Source of the DNA: Bog-473 sp036491435
GTDB taxonomy: Bacteria > Actinomycetota > Acidimicrobiia > Acidimicrobiales > RAAP-2
DNA length: 12,512 bases
Assembly: GCA_036491435.1 (NCBI GenBank)
Contig: DASXBZ010000039.1
Location: 1-12,512 of the forward strand
Direction: 5' to 3'
The notes below the pieces were generated by a model that did not search any database, had not been told where the DNA came from, and was given only the letters and a program-made list of their open reading frames with translations. Position 1 is the first letter of the stretch; every line of letters begins with the position of its first letter. The translations under genes were made by a program, and so were the position numbers. Positions 5,651 through 12,411 of this stretch are shown here, in pieces.

Positions 5651-6022
5651 GTGCCTAGGCACAACCACAGCAAGGCGCAGCGCCGTTCGACGTCGTCACC
5701 TGCACCCGAGCGATCGGGTGGACGGCGTCGCCAGGCGAGCGGGGACACCGACGCCCAAGCCCTGACGCTGCGCGAAGCGGGCAACTCCTTTTCCGCCATC
5801 GCACGCTCGCTCAGTTTCGAACGTGCGACCGAAGCGCACCGCAGCTTCATCCGCGCCCTCGACGCAAGCGAGGGTGAAGAGCGCCGGCGCCTGGTCAAGA
5901 ACGAAGAAGTACGGCTGGACCAGCTGGAGCAACGGATCCGCGACAGGGATGCCAAAGACGTCCCGAAGATGGAACGTCGGCTGCAAGGCGTGCAGAAGTT
6001 GCGGGAAGCCATCCCGAAATGA
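5651..6022 (+). CDS. Small basic protein with HTH-like segment and coiled coil
   Basis: 123 residues, not assigned to a named family. Residues 1-33 are basic and low complexity (SKAQRRST, GGRRRQ). Residues about 35-68 (ALTLREAGNSFSAIARSLSF, then a second helix ending FIRAL) read like a helix-turn-helix of the kind found in small DNA-binding proteins. Residues 70-123 are a charged heptad-like helix (EERRRLVKNEEVRLDQLEQR) that may dimerise. It is therefore likely a nucleic-acid-binding regulator, by inference only. The GTG at 5651 is preceded by GGGAA at short distance; a TTG at 5597 would add 18 residues. Its stop overlaps the next start (ATGA at 6019-6022), so the two are translationally coupled, and cspA-like and desaturase genes follow in the same direction. 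Confidence 0.66.
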   Translation: MPRHNHSKAQRRSTSSPAPERSGGRRRQASGDTDAQALTLREAGNSFSAIARSLSFERATEAHRSFIRALDASEGEERRRLVKNEEVRLDQLEQRIRDRDAKDVPKMERRLQGVQKLREAIPK

Positions 6023-6363
6023 CGACACTGGCTCCGACACCTTGTGTCTTGTGCGGACGGAGCCCGACATCGCTGATGGCACCAGAGCACCGGACCCTCG
6101 ACCGGGGTCCCGATCCGGATGACAACTCGTACTCCATCACCGTGATCCTGCCCGACGTCCCGTTGTGCGACGAGCACACCGGCGACGTGCTCAACGGGGA
6201 TCTCCACCTCGGATGGTGCGACGACCCCGCGTGCCGTTGCTACGGCCGGGAAGGCGAGCCCTCGGCGTGCGGCGCACCCTACGGACAGCTCGGAAAGAAG
6301 CGTTCCAGGTTCTCTGCGAAGGACCAAGGAACGGCAACGATCGCAAACAGAGAAAGAGAATAG
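6019..6363 (+). CDS. Small Cys/His-rich protein, probable zinc binder
   Basis: 114 residues, not recognised. It carries CVLC (Cys9, Cys12), then LCDEH (Cys50, His53), forming a plausible Cys2-CysHis zinc site, and a second cluster WCDDPACRCYG (Cys67, Cys72, Cys74) plus Cys84. The middle (SYSITVILPDVPLC) is strand-like. The C-terminus (KKRSRF, then a Lys/Arg/Glu tail) is flexible. There is no signal peptide, so it should be cytoplasmic. The ATG overlaps the previous stop by four bases, and only four bases separate its stop from the cold-shock gene, so the three genes almost certainly share a transcript. The purine-rich end of this gene also supplies the ribosome site for the cold-shock gene. 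Role unknown; a partner of the preceding HTH-like protein is possible but inferred. Confidence 0.68.
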   Translation: MTTLAPTPCVLCGRSPTSLMAPEHRTLDRGPDPDDNSYSITVILPDVPLCDEHTGDVLNGDLHLGWCDDPACRCYGREGEPSACGAPYGQLGKKRSRFSAKDQGTATIANRERE

Positions 6364-6367
6364 ATAC

Positions 6368-6562
6368 ATGGAAACTGGAACTGTGAAGTTCTTCAACCAC
6401 GACCGTGGCTTCGGATTCATCGCGCCGGCGAGCGGGGAGAAGGACGTATTCGTCCACGCTTCCAACATCGCCAATGGGAGCCTCGAGGACGGCCAGCAGG
6501 TCGAATTCGATGTGGCCCAGGGTGCCAAGGGGCCAGAAGCCCAGAACGTCCGGACCATCTGA
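6368..6562 (+). CDS. Cold-shock domain protein (CspA family)
   Basis: 64 residues, nearly the whole length of a single cold-shock domain (usual bacterial size 65-70). It begins METGTVKFFN; RNP1 is RGFGFIAP (about 13-20) and RNP2 is DVFVHASNI, and the C-terminal strand reads QQVEFDVAQGAKGPEAQNV. The fold is a five-stranded OB barrel that binds single-stranded RNA or DNA and melts mRNA structure in the cytoplasm. His11 replaces the common Lys in front of RNP1. The start is clear: AAAGAGAA lies just upstream within the end of the previous gene. Not all Csp homologues are cold-induced, but the nearby DEAD-box helicase and the desaturase directly downstream make a low-temperature or stress role likely. 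Confidence 0.95.
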   Translation: METGTVKFFNHDRGFGFIAPASGEKDVFVHASNIANGSLEDGQQVEFDVAQGAKGPEAQNVRTI

Positions 6563-6584
6563 GGTTGAAGCACCAAGACCCGCA

Positions 6585-6606
6585 CGCGACCGCAAGGCCG
6601 GTCGCG
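6585..6606 (+). terminator. Perfect 8-bp GC-rich hairpin after the cold-shock gene
   Basis: CGCGACCG (6585-6592) and CGGTCGCG (6599-6606) form a perfect 8-bp stem with a 6-base loop, 23 bases after the cold-shock stop. No T run follows, as is common for proposed high-GC actinobacterial terminators. It could end the short transcript, allow partial read-through to the desaturase, or protect the 3' end of the cold-shock mRNA. Confidence 0.55.
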
Positions 6607-6676
6607 GCGGGCATCGACAGCGGGGACCGCAGCCGTCACACGGGGCGCTCCTCATCGCGTTTGAGCGGGAGGAACC

Positions 6677-7756
6677 GTGCAGAGAATGGAAACGACAACG
6701 ACCACCCTCACAACCCTGGCGGGACCTCGTGAGTTCCACCGCCTGACCCTCGACGTCCGCGCCGCGGGCCTTTTGGACCGGCGACTCGGCTACTACTGGG
6801 TCAAGGTCATCCTCACGCTCGCGGCCTTCGGCGCGGGGTGGGCGGGGTTCGTCATTCTCGGCGCCTCGTGGGCCACGCTCGCCATTGCCGTGTTCCTCGG
6901 GGTCGCCGCCACCCAACTCGGCTTCATCGGCCACGATGCGGGCCACCGCCAGATCTTCGAGTCCCGACGGGCCAACCGCCTGCTCGGGCTAGGTGTCGGG
7001 AATGCCTTGATCGGCATGAGCTTCGGCTGGTGGGTGCCCAAGCACAATGCCCACCACGCCCACCCCAATGAGCGGGGCGTAGACCCGGACATCGGGCCCG
7101 GCCTGCCCGTGGCGAACGGGCGACAGGCGGGCGGCCCGCCGCCCGCAAAGCAGGGTGGTGTTGGCGGATGGCTCGGTCGCCACCAAGCCGCGCTCTTCTT
7201 TCCACTGATGCTCCTCCGCAGCACTGGCCTCTATGTCTCGGGCTTCCAGGACGTCTACCGCCGCCGTCGCGACCGTTCGGTCATTACCGAGGGACTGCTC
7301 CTCGTCGGGCACGCCGCGTTGTACGCCACGGTCGTGTTCTGGGTGCTCTCGCCGCTCAAGGCGGTCGCCTTCATTGCGGTGCACCAGGCCGCCTTCTCTT
7401 TGTATCTCGGGTGCAGCTTTGCCCCCAACCACAAGGGCATGCCGATCCTCGAGGACGGAACCGAGATGAGCTTCGCCCGGCGCCAGGTCGTCACCGCACG
7501 CAACCTGTCGGGGGGCCGGCTGACCAACTTCCTCTTCGGCGGCCTCAACTACCAGATCGAGCACCACCTGTTCCCCACGATGCCCCGGCCGAACCTGGCG
7601 CGAGCACAGTCGATGGTTCGCGCCTTCTGCCGCGAGAACCAGCTGGGCTATGCCGAGGCGCGGCCAGTCGCGTCCTACGTGCAGGCGGTGCGCGCGCTCA
7701 AGACACCCGCCGCTTTGCCGATTCCCACGTCGGTGCCGGTGCCCGCCACCCTGTAG
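6677..7756 (+). CDS. Membrane fatty acid desaturase (acyl-lipid/acyl-CoA type)
   Basis: 359 residues, PF00487-type di-iron desaturase. The three histidine boxes are complete: HDAGH (86-90), HNAHH (123-127) and QIEHH (293-297). Hydrophobic segments lie about 44-80, 104-121, 171-190 and 203-245, giving the usual four-helix membrane core with the boxes facing the cytoplasm. The enzyme inserts a cis double bond into a long acyl chain using O2 and electrons from a ferredoxin/reductase partner not seen here. The Q at the start of the third box is typical of front-end desaturases and also occurs in related bacterial enzymes, so regiochemistry is not settled. The GTG at 6677 has GGGAGG four bases upstream; ATG 6686 is 13 bases from it and less likely. 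It follows the cold-shock gene by 114 bases with a hairpin between. Raising unsaturation in the cold is the obvious role. Confidence 0.93.
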   Translation: MQRMETTTTTLTTLAGPREFHRLTLDVRAAGLLDRRLGYYWVKVILTLAAFGAGWAGFVILGASWATLAIAVFLGVAATQLGFIGHDAGHRQIFESRRANRLLGLGVGNALIGMSFGWWVPKHNAHHAHPNERGVDPDIGPGLPVANGRQAGGPPPAKQGGVGGWLGRHQAALFFPLMLLRSTGLYVSGFQDVYRRRRDRSVITEGLLLVGHAALYATVVFWVLSPLKAVAFIAVHQAAFSLYLGCSFAPNHKGMPILEDGTEMSFARRQVVTARNLSGGRLTNFLFGGLNYQIEHHLFPTMPRPNLARAQSMVRAFCRENQLGYAEARPVASYVQAVRALKTPAALPIPTSVPVPATL

Positions 7757-7779
7757 TACGGCCGGGCTCGTCGCCGGCG
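7757..7779. terminator. Short spacer between convergent genes, weak hairpin
   Basis: Only 23 bases separate the convergent stops of the desaturase and DMFase-like genes. GCCGG (7761-7765) can pair with CCGGC (7774-7778) around an 8-base loop, and CGCCGGCG (7772-7779) is a palindrome. This might serve both directions, but the stem is only 5 bp and has no T run. Confidence 0.25.
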
Positions 7780-9279
7780 CTAGCCCAAGCGCGTCAACAC
7801 GTTCCGGGTGATCTGCTCGATCTGCGGGTCGCGGCCCGCCAGGCCGTGGGCCCAATCGGTCGATCCCGACGTCACGACCGTGGCCCCGGCGTCGTTCGTG
7901 TAGGCACCGATCACGGCATGGCCATGACGGATGCGCTCCATCGCTTCGGGCTCACGCGTCCCGAAGATGCGGGCGGCGATGTACTCGAGCTCGCTCGGCT
8001 CCTCCGGCTTCGGTGGGCGCGGCGCGGTCTCGCGGGTGAAGTGTTGCGTCGGGCAGGTCCCGAGGATCTCGAACGTGTCGGGCGTGCCGTCCTCCCCCGT
8101 CGGGTACGGCAGCCCGTCGCGGTAGGTGAACACGCACCCGTCGCACTCGTAGCCGACGACGGTGGCGCCCGCACCGAGGACGTCGCCGTAACCGAGCCCC
8201 GTCCCCTCGAAGATCCAGTGGCCGGGACGGTGCACCGTGTAGCCCCCGAGGCCGCTGGTCACGTTGCGCCCGATGCGGTGATAGCCGCCGCGGGTGAAGG
8301 AGACGCCGGTCATGTGGTTCTCAGGGCGGGCGACGATCACGTCGGACCAGAACGTCGTCACCTCCGCCTCCCGGCGGGAACCCATGAGCGGGTCGTCCTT
8401 GAAGAACCCCTTGTACCCGACCATGGCGTCGTGCTCGTCCCCCTCCCCCACGAGGCGCACCTGCCACAGCGACGTGTTGCCCGAGAAGAACGCCGCGTTC
8501 CCACCGCGGGCGATGAACGCCTCGACGGTGTCGCGCATCCCCTTGGACCAGTACTCGTCGTGGCCGACGGACAGATACAGGCGCGCGCCGTCCAACACTT
8601 CGGGATGGAATTCAAGATCTGCATTCGTGCACACTGCGATCTCGAACCCCTCGCGCTCGGCCCACTCGATGAAGGGCAGCTCCCAGTCGGGCCACCCCGC
8701 CGAGCCGGCCCACCCCGAGAGATGGTTGAGCTGGATGTAGCCCACGTGCGCCGCGTTCTGCGGATCCGGCTCGCCGGTCCCGGTCACGCGCCGACCCTTG
8801 CCCGGCGGCTTGTAGAGGTAGCCCGCCGCCATTGGCCGCTTCATAGCGACCTGGACGCCGCCGTTGTAGAGGTTCGGGCCCCCGAAGTCGTTGTAGGCGT
8901 GCCATGTGTTGGTCGACAGCGCGAGCACGATGGGCGCCCCCGCCGCGGGCCGCACCACGAAGAAGGCGAAGCCGCGCCGGACCTTGTCGCCGACGTCGAT
9001 CTCCATGACGACCTCGTAGTAGCCGGACCTCCAGGCCGGATCGATGTCGAGCGCGAGGGCGACCGGCCACTCACACCCGAGCGAGGCGGCGTCCTGCGGC
9101 GCCTCGTGGTCGCCGGCCTCGAGCGAGTCGGACTGGAACACGACGTCCCGACGCCCGCCGACCCGAGCCACCTCGACGCGCACCGGGCGTCCACCCGACG
9201 ACGACAGGTGCAGGGCGACCTGCTCCCCCGGCCTGACCGATTGGGGCCAGCAGTACCCGGTCACCACCTCGCGCGCCAT
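7780..9279 (-). CDS. N,N-dimethylformamidase large-subunit-like protein
   Basis: 499 residues. Residues about 5-110 are an immunoglobulin-like sandwich (YCWPQSVRPGEQVALHLSS, then YYEVVMEID, then FAFFVVRP). From about 115 an alpha/beta amidotransferase-like fold follows, with landmarks NTWHAYNDFGG (124-134), YLSVGHDEYWSKGMRD (235-250), AAFFSGNTSLWQVR and RPENHMTG (318-325). This matches the large (beta) subunit family of N,N-dimethylformamidase, iron enzymes hydrolysing DMF to dimethylamine and formate. The known enzyme uses a Tyr/Tyr/Glu iron site; Tyr243 and Glu320 are reasonable candidates here, but I cannot align them. No small-subunit gene is adjacent, and actinobacteria carry many such proteins of unknown substrate, so actual DMF hydrolysis is not shown. 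The long frame continues upstream to 10623 only as antisense of the dehydrogenase; protein-like sequence starts at ATG 9279, six bases after TATGGT, suggesting a leaderless mRNA. Confidence 0.87.
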   Translation of the reverse strand: MAREVVTGYCWPQSVRPGEQVALHLSSSGGRPVRVEVARVGGRRDVVFQSDSLEAGDHEAPQDAASLGCEWPVALALDIDPAWRSGYYEVVMEIDVGDKVRRGFAFFVVRPAAGAPIVLALSTNTWHAYNDFGGPNLYNGGVQVAMKRPMAAGYLYKPPGKGRRVTGTGEPDPQNAAHVGYIQLNHLSGWAGSAGWPDWELPFIEWAEREGFEIAVCTNADLEFHPEVLDGARLYLSVGHDEYWSKGMRDTVEAFIARGGNAAFFSGNTSLWQVRLVGEGDEHDAMVGYKGFFKDDPLMGSRREAEVTTFWSDVIVARPENHMTGVSFTRGGYHRIGRNVTSGLGGYTVHRPGHWIFEGTGLGYGDVLGAGATVVGYECDGCVFTYRDGLPYPTGEDGTPDTFEILGTCPTQHFTRETAPRPPKPEEPSELEYIAARIFGTREPEAMERIRHGHAVIGAYTNDAGATVVTSGSTDWAHGLAGRDPQIEQITRNVLTRLG

Positions 9280-9507
9280 GTCCGGACCATAACGGGACCT
9301 CCACAACCCCGCTGAAGCCAGGTTCCGGACGCGGACTGACACTCCGCTGGTCAGGTTGTTCCGGCGGTTGGGGTCTGGCCGCCGCCACGGGCCCACCGGA
9401 ATCGGCGCGGCGGCTTCCAGAACTCCTGCCCACCGACCCGGGTTGGTCCGCGCCGCGCGCGCTCGACCACAATCCCGGGGACACTGACGGCAGTCGAGGG
9501 AGGTGGC
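9280..9507. other. Divergent spacer, DMFase-like and acyl-CoA dehydrogenase genes
   Basis: 228 bases holding the promoters of both genes. On the minus side TATGGT is close to the start. On the plus side CACAAT lies about 40 bases before ATG 9508 with TTGGTC 19 bases further up, a weak -10/-35 pair. I see no operator-like repeat and no coding content. Confidence 0.4.
9286..9291 (-). promoter_or_regulatory. Candidate -10 for a leaderless DMFase-like mRNA
   Basis: TATGGT on the minus strand fits TANNNT and is separated from ATG 9279 by six bases, so transcription would begin at the start codon. A GGAGG further upstream is 18 bases from this ATG and instead faces an out-of-frame ATG (9290) opening a 9-codon frame, so it does not decide the start. 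Confidence 0.42.
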
Positions 9508-10644
9508 ATGGCCAGATCGGAGGGCGAGGTGGACACGGACGCGTTCCGCGCCGAGCTGCGCGCCTGGCTGGCCGAGCACCTCACCTCCGAGGTGGCCGCG
9601 GCGGGCGCAGACGGCATGGAGGGCGACGACCTCGAACTGCTGCGGGCCTGGAACCGCACCCTGGCCGACGGCGGATGGGCGGCGCCGGCGTGGCCGGCCG
9701 AATACGGCGGGCGCGATGCCGGCGTCGACGAGCAGCTGGCCTATCTCGAGGAGATGAGCCGGGCGCGGGCGCCCGGACCGGTGAACGTGATCGGCGTCTC
9801 GAACATCGCGCCGGCCATCATGCAGTTCGGCACGCCCGAGCAGCAGGCGCGCTTCCTCGGACCGATGCTGCGGGGCGACGAGATCTGGTCCCAGGGCATG
9901 TCCGAACCCGACGCCGGCTCCGACCTCGCCTCGCTGCGCACCGCCGCGGTCGAGGACGGCGACGACTTCGTGATCAACGGGCAGAAGACGTGGAACTCGC
10001 TCGGCCATCACGCCGACTGGTGCCAGCTCTACGTGCGGACGGACCCCGTGGCGAAGAAGCACGCCGGCATCTCGTGCTTCCTGGTGGACATGCGGACGCC
10101 CGGTATCGAGGCGCGGCCGATCACCACCATGACGGGTGGTCACACCTTCGCCGAGCTCTACTTCACCGACGCGCGCGTCCCGCGCACGGCCATACTGGGC
10201 CCGCTCCACGGCGGCTGGACCGTGGCCATGACGACGCTCAGCTTCGAGCGGGCCGGCGTGGCGCGCCTCCACCTCTCCCTGGCCCGGCGACTCGATGACC
10301 TGTTGGCCGACCCGCGGGCCGACGCGGGCCGGAAGGACCCGGTGCTGCGGGACCGGCTGGCCCGGGTCTACGCCGCCATCCGTTGCATGCGCCTGCTCAC
10401 CGAGCGCTCGCTTTCGGACCCCGCTGCCGCGGGTGCCGGCGGCAGCTTGGCCAAATTGTCCTGGGCCTGGTGCGATCAGGAGCTGGGCAACCTGGCGGTC
10501 GACCTGATCGGCCCCGAGGCGCTCGGCGTCGACGACCCCTGGGCCGAGAACTTCCTGGCGGTGCGGCAGGCCTCCATCGCCGGCGGCACCACTGAGATCA
10601 ACAAGAACATCGTGGGCGAGCACGTGCTCGGCCTGCCCCGCTGA
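9508..10644 (+). CDS. Acyl-CoA dehydrogenase (FadE-type flavoenzyme)
   Basis: 378 residues, normal length for the family. The N-terminal helical domain spans about 10-120 (WPAEYGG, then EEMSRARAPGPV), the beta domain about 125-230 with the flavin/substrate motif MSEPDAGSD (131-139) and INGQKTWNS (156-164), and the C-terminal helical domain runs to ASIAGGTTEINKNIVGEHVL (355-374). It oxidises an acyl-CoA at the alpha-beta bond, passing electrons from FAD to electron-transfer flavoprotein. In the C-terminal motif the usual catalytic Glu of YEGT is replaced (AGGT), so the base probably sits elsewhere; Glu247 in SFERAG is the candidate, as in several actinobacterial FadE proteins. The start is well fixed by GGGAGG four bases before the ATG. 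Substrate unknown; steroid side-chain or branched-chain CoA esters are possible. Its stop is only three bases from the convergent CYTH-CHAD gene. Confidence 0.95.
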   Translation: MARSEGEVDTDAFRAELRAWLAEHLTSEVAAAGADGMEGDDLELLRAWNRTLADGGWAAPAWPAEYGGRDAGVDEQLAYLEEMSRARAPGPVNVIGVSNIAPAIMQFGTPEQQARFLGPMLRGDEIWSQGMSEPDAGSDLASLRTAAVEDGDDFVINGQKTWNSLGHHADWCQLYVRTDPVAKKHAGISCFLVDMRTPGIEARPITTMTGGHTFAELYFTDARVPRTAILGPLHGGWTVAMTTLSFERAGVARLHLSLARRLDDLLADPRADAGRKDPVLRDRLARVYAAIRCMRLLTERSLSDPAAAGAGGSLAKLSWAWCDQELGNLAVDLIGPEALGVDDPWAENFLAVRQASIAGGTTEINKNIVGEHVLGLPR

Positions 10645-10647
10645 ACC

Positions 10648-12192
10648 TCACCGCTTGAGCCAGCGCCGCGCCTTCTTCTTGGCGATGGCCCGCCACTGAC
10701 GCCGCCACTCCCGACGCAGATCCGCCTGCCGTTGCCGCTGCACCTCGATGAGTCGACCCGCGTCGAGCGTGCCGGCGGGCGTCAGCCTCGTGGACTCGGT
10801 GCGCAGCCACGCCTCGGCGAACACGGCGTCGTGGTGTTCACCGAGCACGGTCTGCAACCGCTCGGCCCGTCGGGCCGTCCGGCGGGCCGGCTTTCCCTCG
10901 ACGGGACTGGCCAGTTCGCACGCGTAGCGGAGCTGTTTGGCGCCGATCCGGATCTTGTGCAGTTGCACGTCGGTCGGCGTTCGGCCCGCCTTGCGCACCC
11001 GCTTGCGCAGGGAGCGCCATGGCACATGGGCGACACGGGGCAGGCCCCGCCGCGCCGGTTGCCCGGGATGGACGGCGACATGACCGCGTGGCGCGTTGAC
11101 GAACAGCGGCGGTGAGACCGAGGCGGCGTCGAGCCGGTCCAACAGGCGCACGTAGCGATCGCCGTCGAGCCCCTCGTGCAGTGCGGTCACGGCGCGGCGT
11201 CGTTGTGCCGACAGCACGGTGTCGAGTTCGCGGGGACCGGCGTCGGCCCCCTCAGGCCGGTCGGACTCGATCTGTTGGCGCAGCACGTCGAGATCCCGCA
11301 CCTCGCCCAAGAGGTTGCCGAGCCAGCGCAGGTCGTCGCGCATGTGGTCGTTCCAGACCGGATCGATGACGGCCTTCAGGGTCTTCAGGTCGGACCGGAG
11401 CCGTCGGCTCGCCACGCGGGCCTGGTGGACGTCGTGGGCCCGGGGCTCTGCCGCCTCCAACCGGAGGAGGTAGTCGTACGCCAGGAGCCGGCCCAGCCCG
11501 TCCTCCAGGCTGGCGCGAACGACGTCGCCCATCCGGGCTCGCTTCGTGAGCGTCCGTTTCGACTGTGCCCGTTTCGCATCGGCGCCGAGGGCCTTGGCGA
11601 ACTTGGCTCCGTCTCCCGCATGCGCGCCCGCCGCGGTCAGGGCGTGGGCCACGGCATCTGTCGTCTTCGCTTGACCCGCGCCGTGGACCTCCTCGGCCAG
11701 CTCGAGCTCCAACTGGCGGAAGCGCATCCCGTCGTTCGGGCCACCTTCGACCGTGACGAGGTCGTCGTCGAGTTCGCCGAGTCGGTCACCGTCGCGGTCG
11801 TGCAGGACCATTCGTTGCCTGGTGGTGAACAGGTCGAACAGCTGCCGCAGCTCGGCGTGACGGAGCAGGCCCTTGAGAATGGCGGTCACCTCCGCAGGCA
11901 CCGACGCGCGCGTGCCCGGCCAGGACAGCTCGGTGCGCTCCAGTGCGTCACCGGCAGAGTCGCTCGGGAGCTTCAGCGTCCACATCCCCTCTTCGGGGCC
12001 CTCGCCGACTCGATGCCGCAACGTGATCCCTTGCCGCCAGAGGCGCAGGTCGGCGGTGTCGAAATAGGCGGCCTGCAGGTGCTGCTCAGGGAGCCGGGTC
12101 GTTTCGACGAGGTTCCGCAGGTCCGGCAGTGGCAGCGCCGGCGAGGCCGAGAACTTCAGTTCACGTTCGAGGAGGCGACTCGATGTGGCCAT
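10648..12192 (-). CDS. CYTH-CHAD domain protein, phosphate/polyphosphate binding
   Basis: 514 residues. The N-terminal CYTH (triphosphate tunnel) domain begins with the signature ERELK (9-13), followed by YFDT (43-46), LRHRV, WTLKLP, ERTELSW, LGELDDD and QLELELAEE (160-168), the acidic and basic strands that line the tunnel. A linker rich in Lys (about 195-222) leads to a CHAD domain (about 224-505), an all-helical module with conserved basic helices VHQARVASRRLRS (255-267) and LHKIRIGAKQLRY (411-423) and the late LGEHHDA (450-456). CHAD domains bind inorganic polyphosphate, and CYTH domains act on triphosphates or polyphosphate, so a polyphosphate-linked role is likely; activity is not shown. 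The start has GGGAGG four bases before the ATG. The C-terminus is strongly Arg/Lys-rich. It stands alone on its strand, convergent with the dehydrogenase gene and divergent from the Zn-ribbon gene. Confidence 0.94.
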   Translation of the reverse strand: MATSSRLLERELKFSASPALPLPDLRNLVETTRLPEQHLQAAYFDTADLRLWRQGITLRHRVGEGPEEGMWTLKLPSDSAGDALERTELSWPGTRASVPAEVTAILKGLLRHAELRQLFDLFTTRQRMVLHDRDGDRLGELDDDLVTVEGGPNDGMRFRQLELELAEEVHGAGQAKTTDAVAHALTAAGAHAGDGAKFAKALGADAKRAQSKRTLTKRARMGDVVRASLEDGLGRLLAYDYLLRLEAAEPRAHDVHQARVASRRLRSDLKTLKAVIDPVWNDHMRDDLRWLGNLLGEVRDLDVLRQQIESDRPEGADAGPRELDTVLSAQRRRAVTALHEGLDGDRYVRLLDRLDAASVSPPLFVNAPRGHVAVHPGQPARRGLPRVAHVPWRSLRKRVRKAGRTPTDVQLHKIRIGAKQLRYACELASPVEGKPARRTARRAERLQTVLGEHHDAVFAEAWLRTESTRLTPAGTLDAGRLIEVQRQRQADLRREWRRQWRAIAKKKARRWLKR

Positions 12193-12411
12193 AACGCCTC
12201 CCTACCCATCGCGCCCCTTCTCGATGCCCGCGTTCCCTACCTTCTCGACCGGTCCCCAACGGACCCCAGGGCACCCCCGCCACACGGATTCGTCCCGCCG
12301 GACCGGCGCCGCCACGCCGCGGCTGTGCCAAACTCGCCCCGCACCAGGGCGGAGACGGTGGTACCGGTCGACGACGCCGGCGCCAAGTTGGAAATCTGAA
12401 GCGAGGAGCAC
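12193..12411. other. Divergent spacer, CYTH-CHAD and Zn-ribbon genes
   Basis: 219 bases. CGACCGGT (12246-12253) and ACCGGTCG (12363-12370) are inverted copies 109 bases apart, each containing the palindrome ACCGGT; with this base composition they may be chance. No clear promoter hexamers or gene seen. Confidence 0.35.

Noticed and set aside
7168..9315. 715-codon plus-strand frame
   Set aside because: Runs across the end of the desaturase and then antisense to the DMFase-like gene; very rich in His, Arg and Pro without domain order.
9280..10623. N-terminal extension of the DMFase-like frame (about 448 codons)
   Set aside because: Antisense to the acyl-CoA dehydrogenase; no family member has it, and a promoter-like element sits at the proposed start.
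12246..12370. Inverted CGACCGGT copies as an operator pair
   Set aside because: 109 bases apart and made of a common GC-rich palindrome; no support beyond the match.
11176..12399. 407-codon plus-strand frame
   Set aside because: Antisense to the CYTH-CHAD gene, whose signature motifs are all present.
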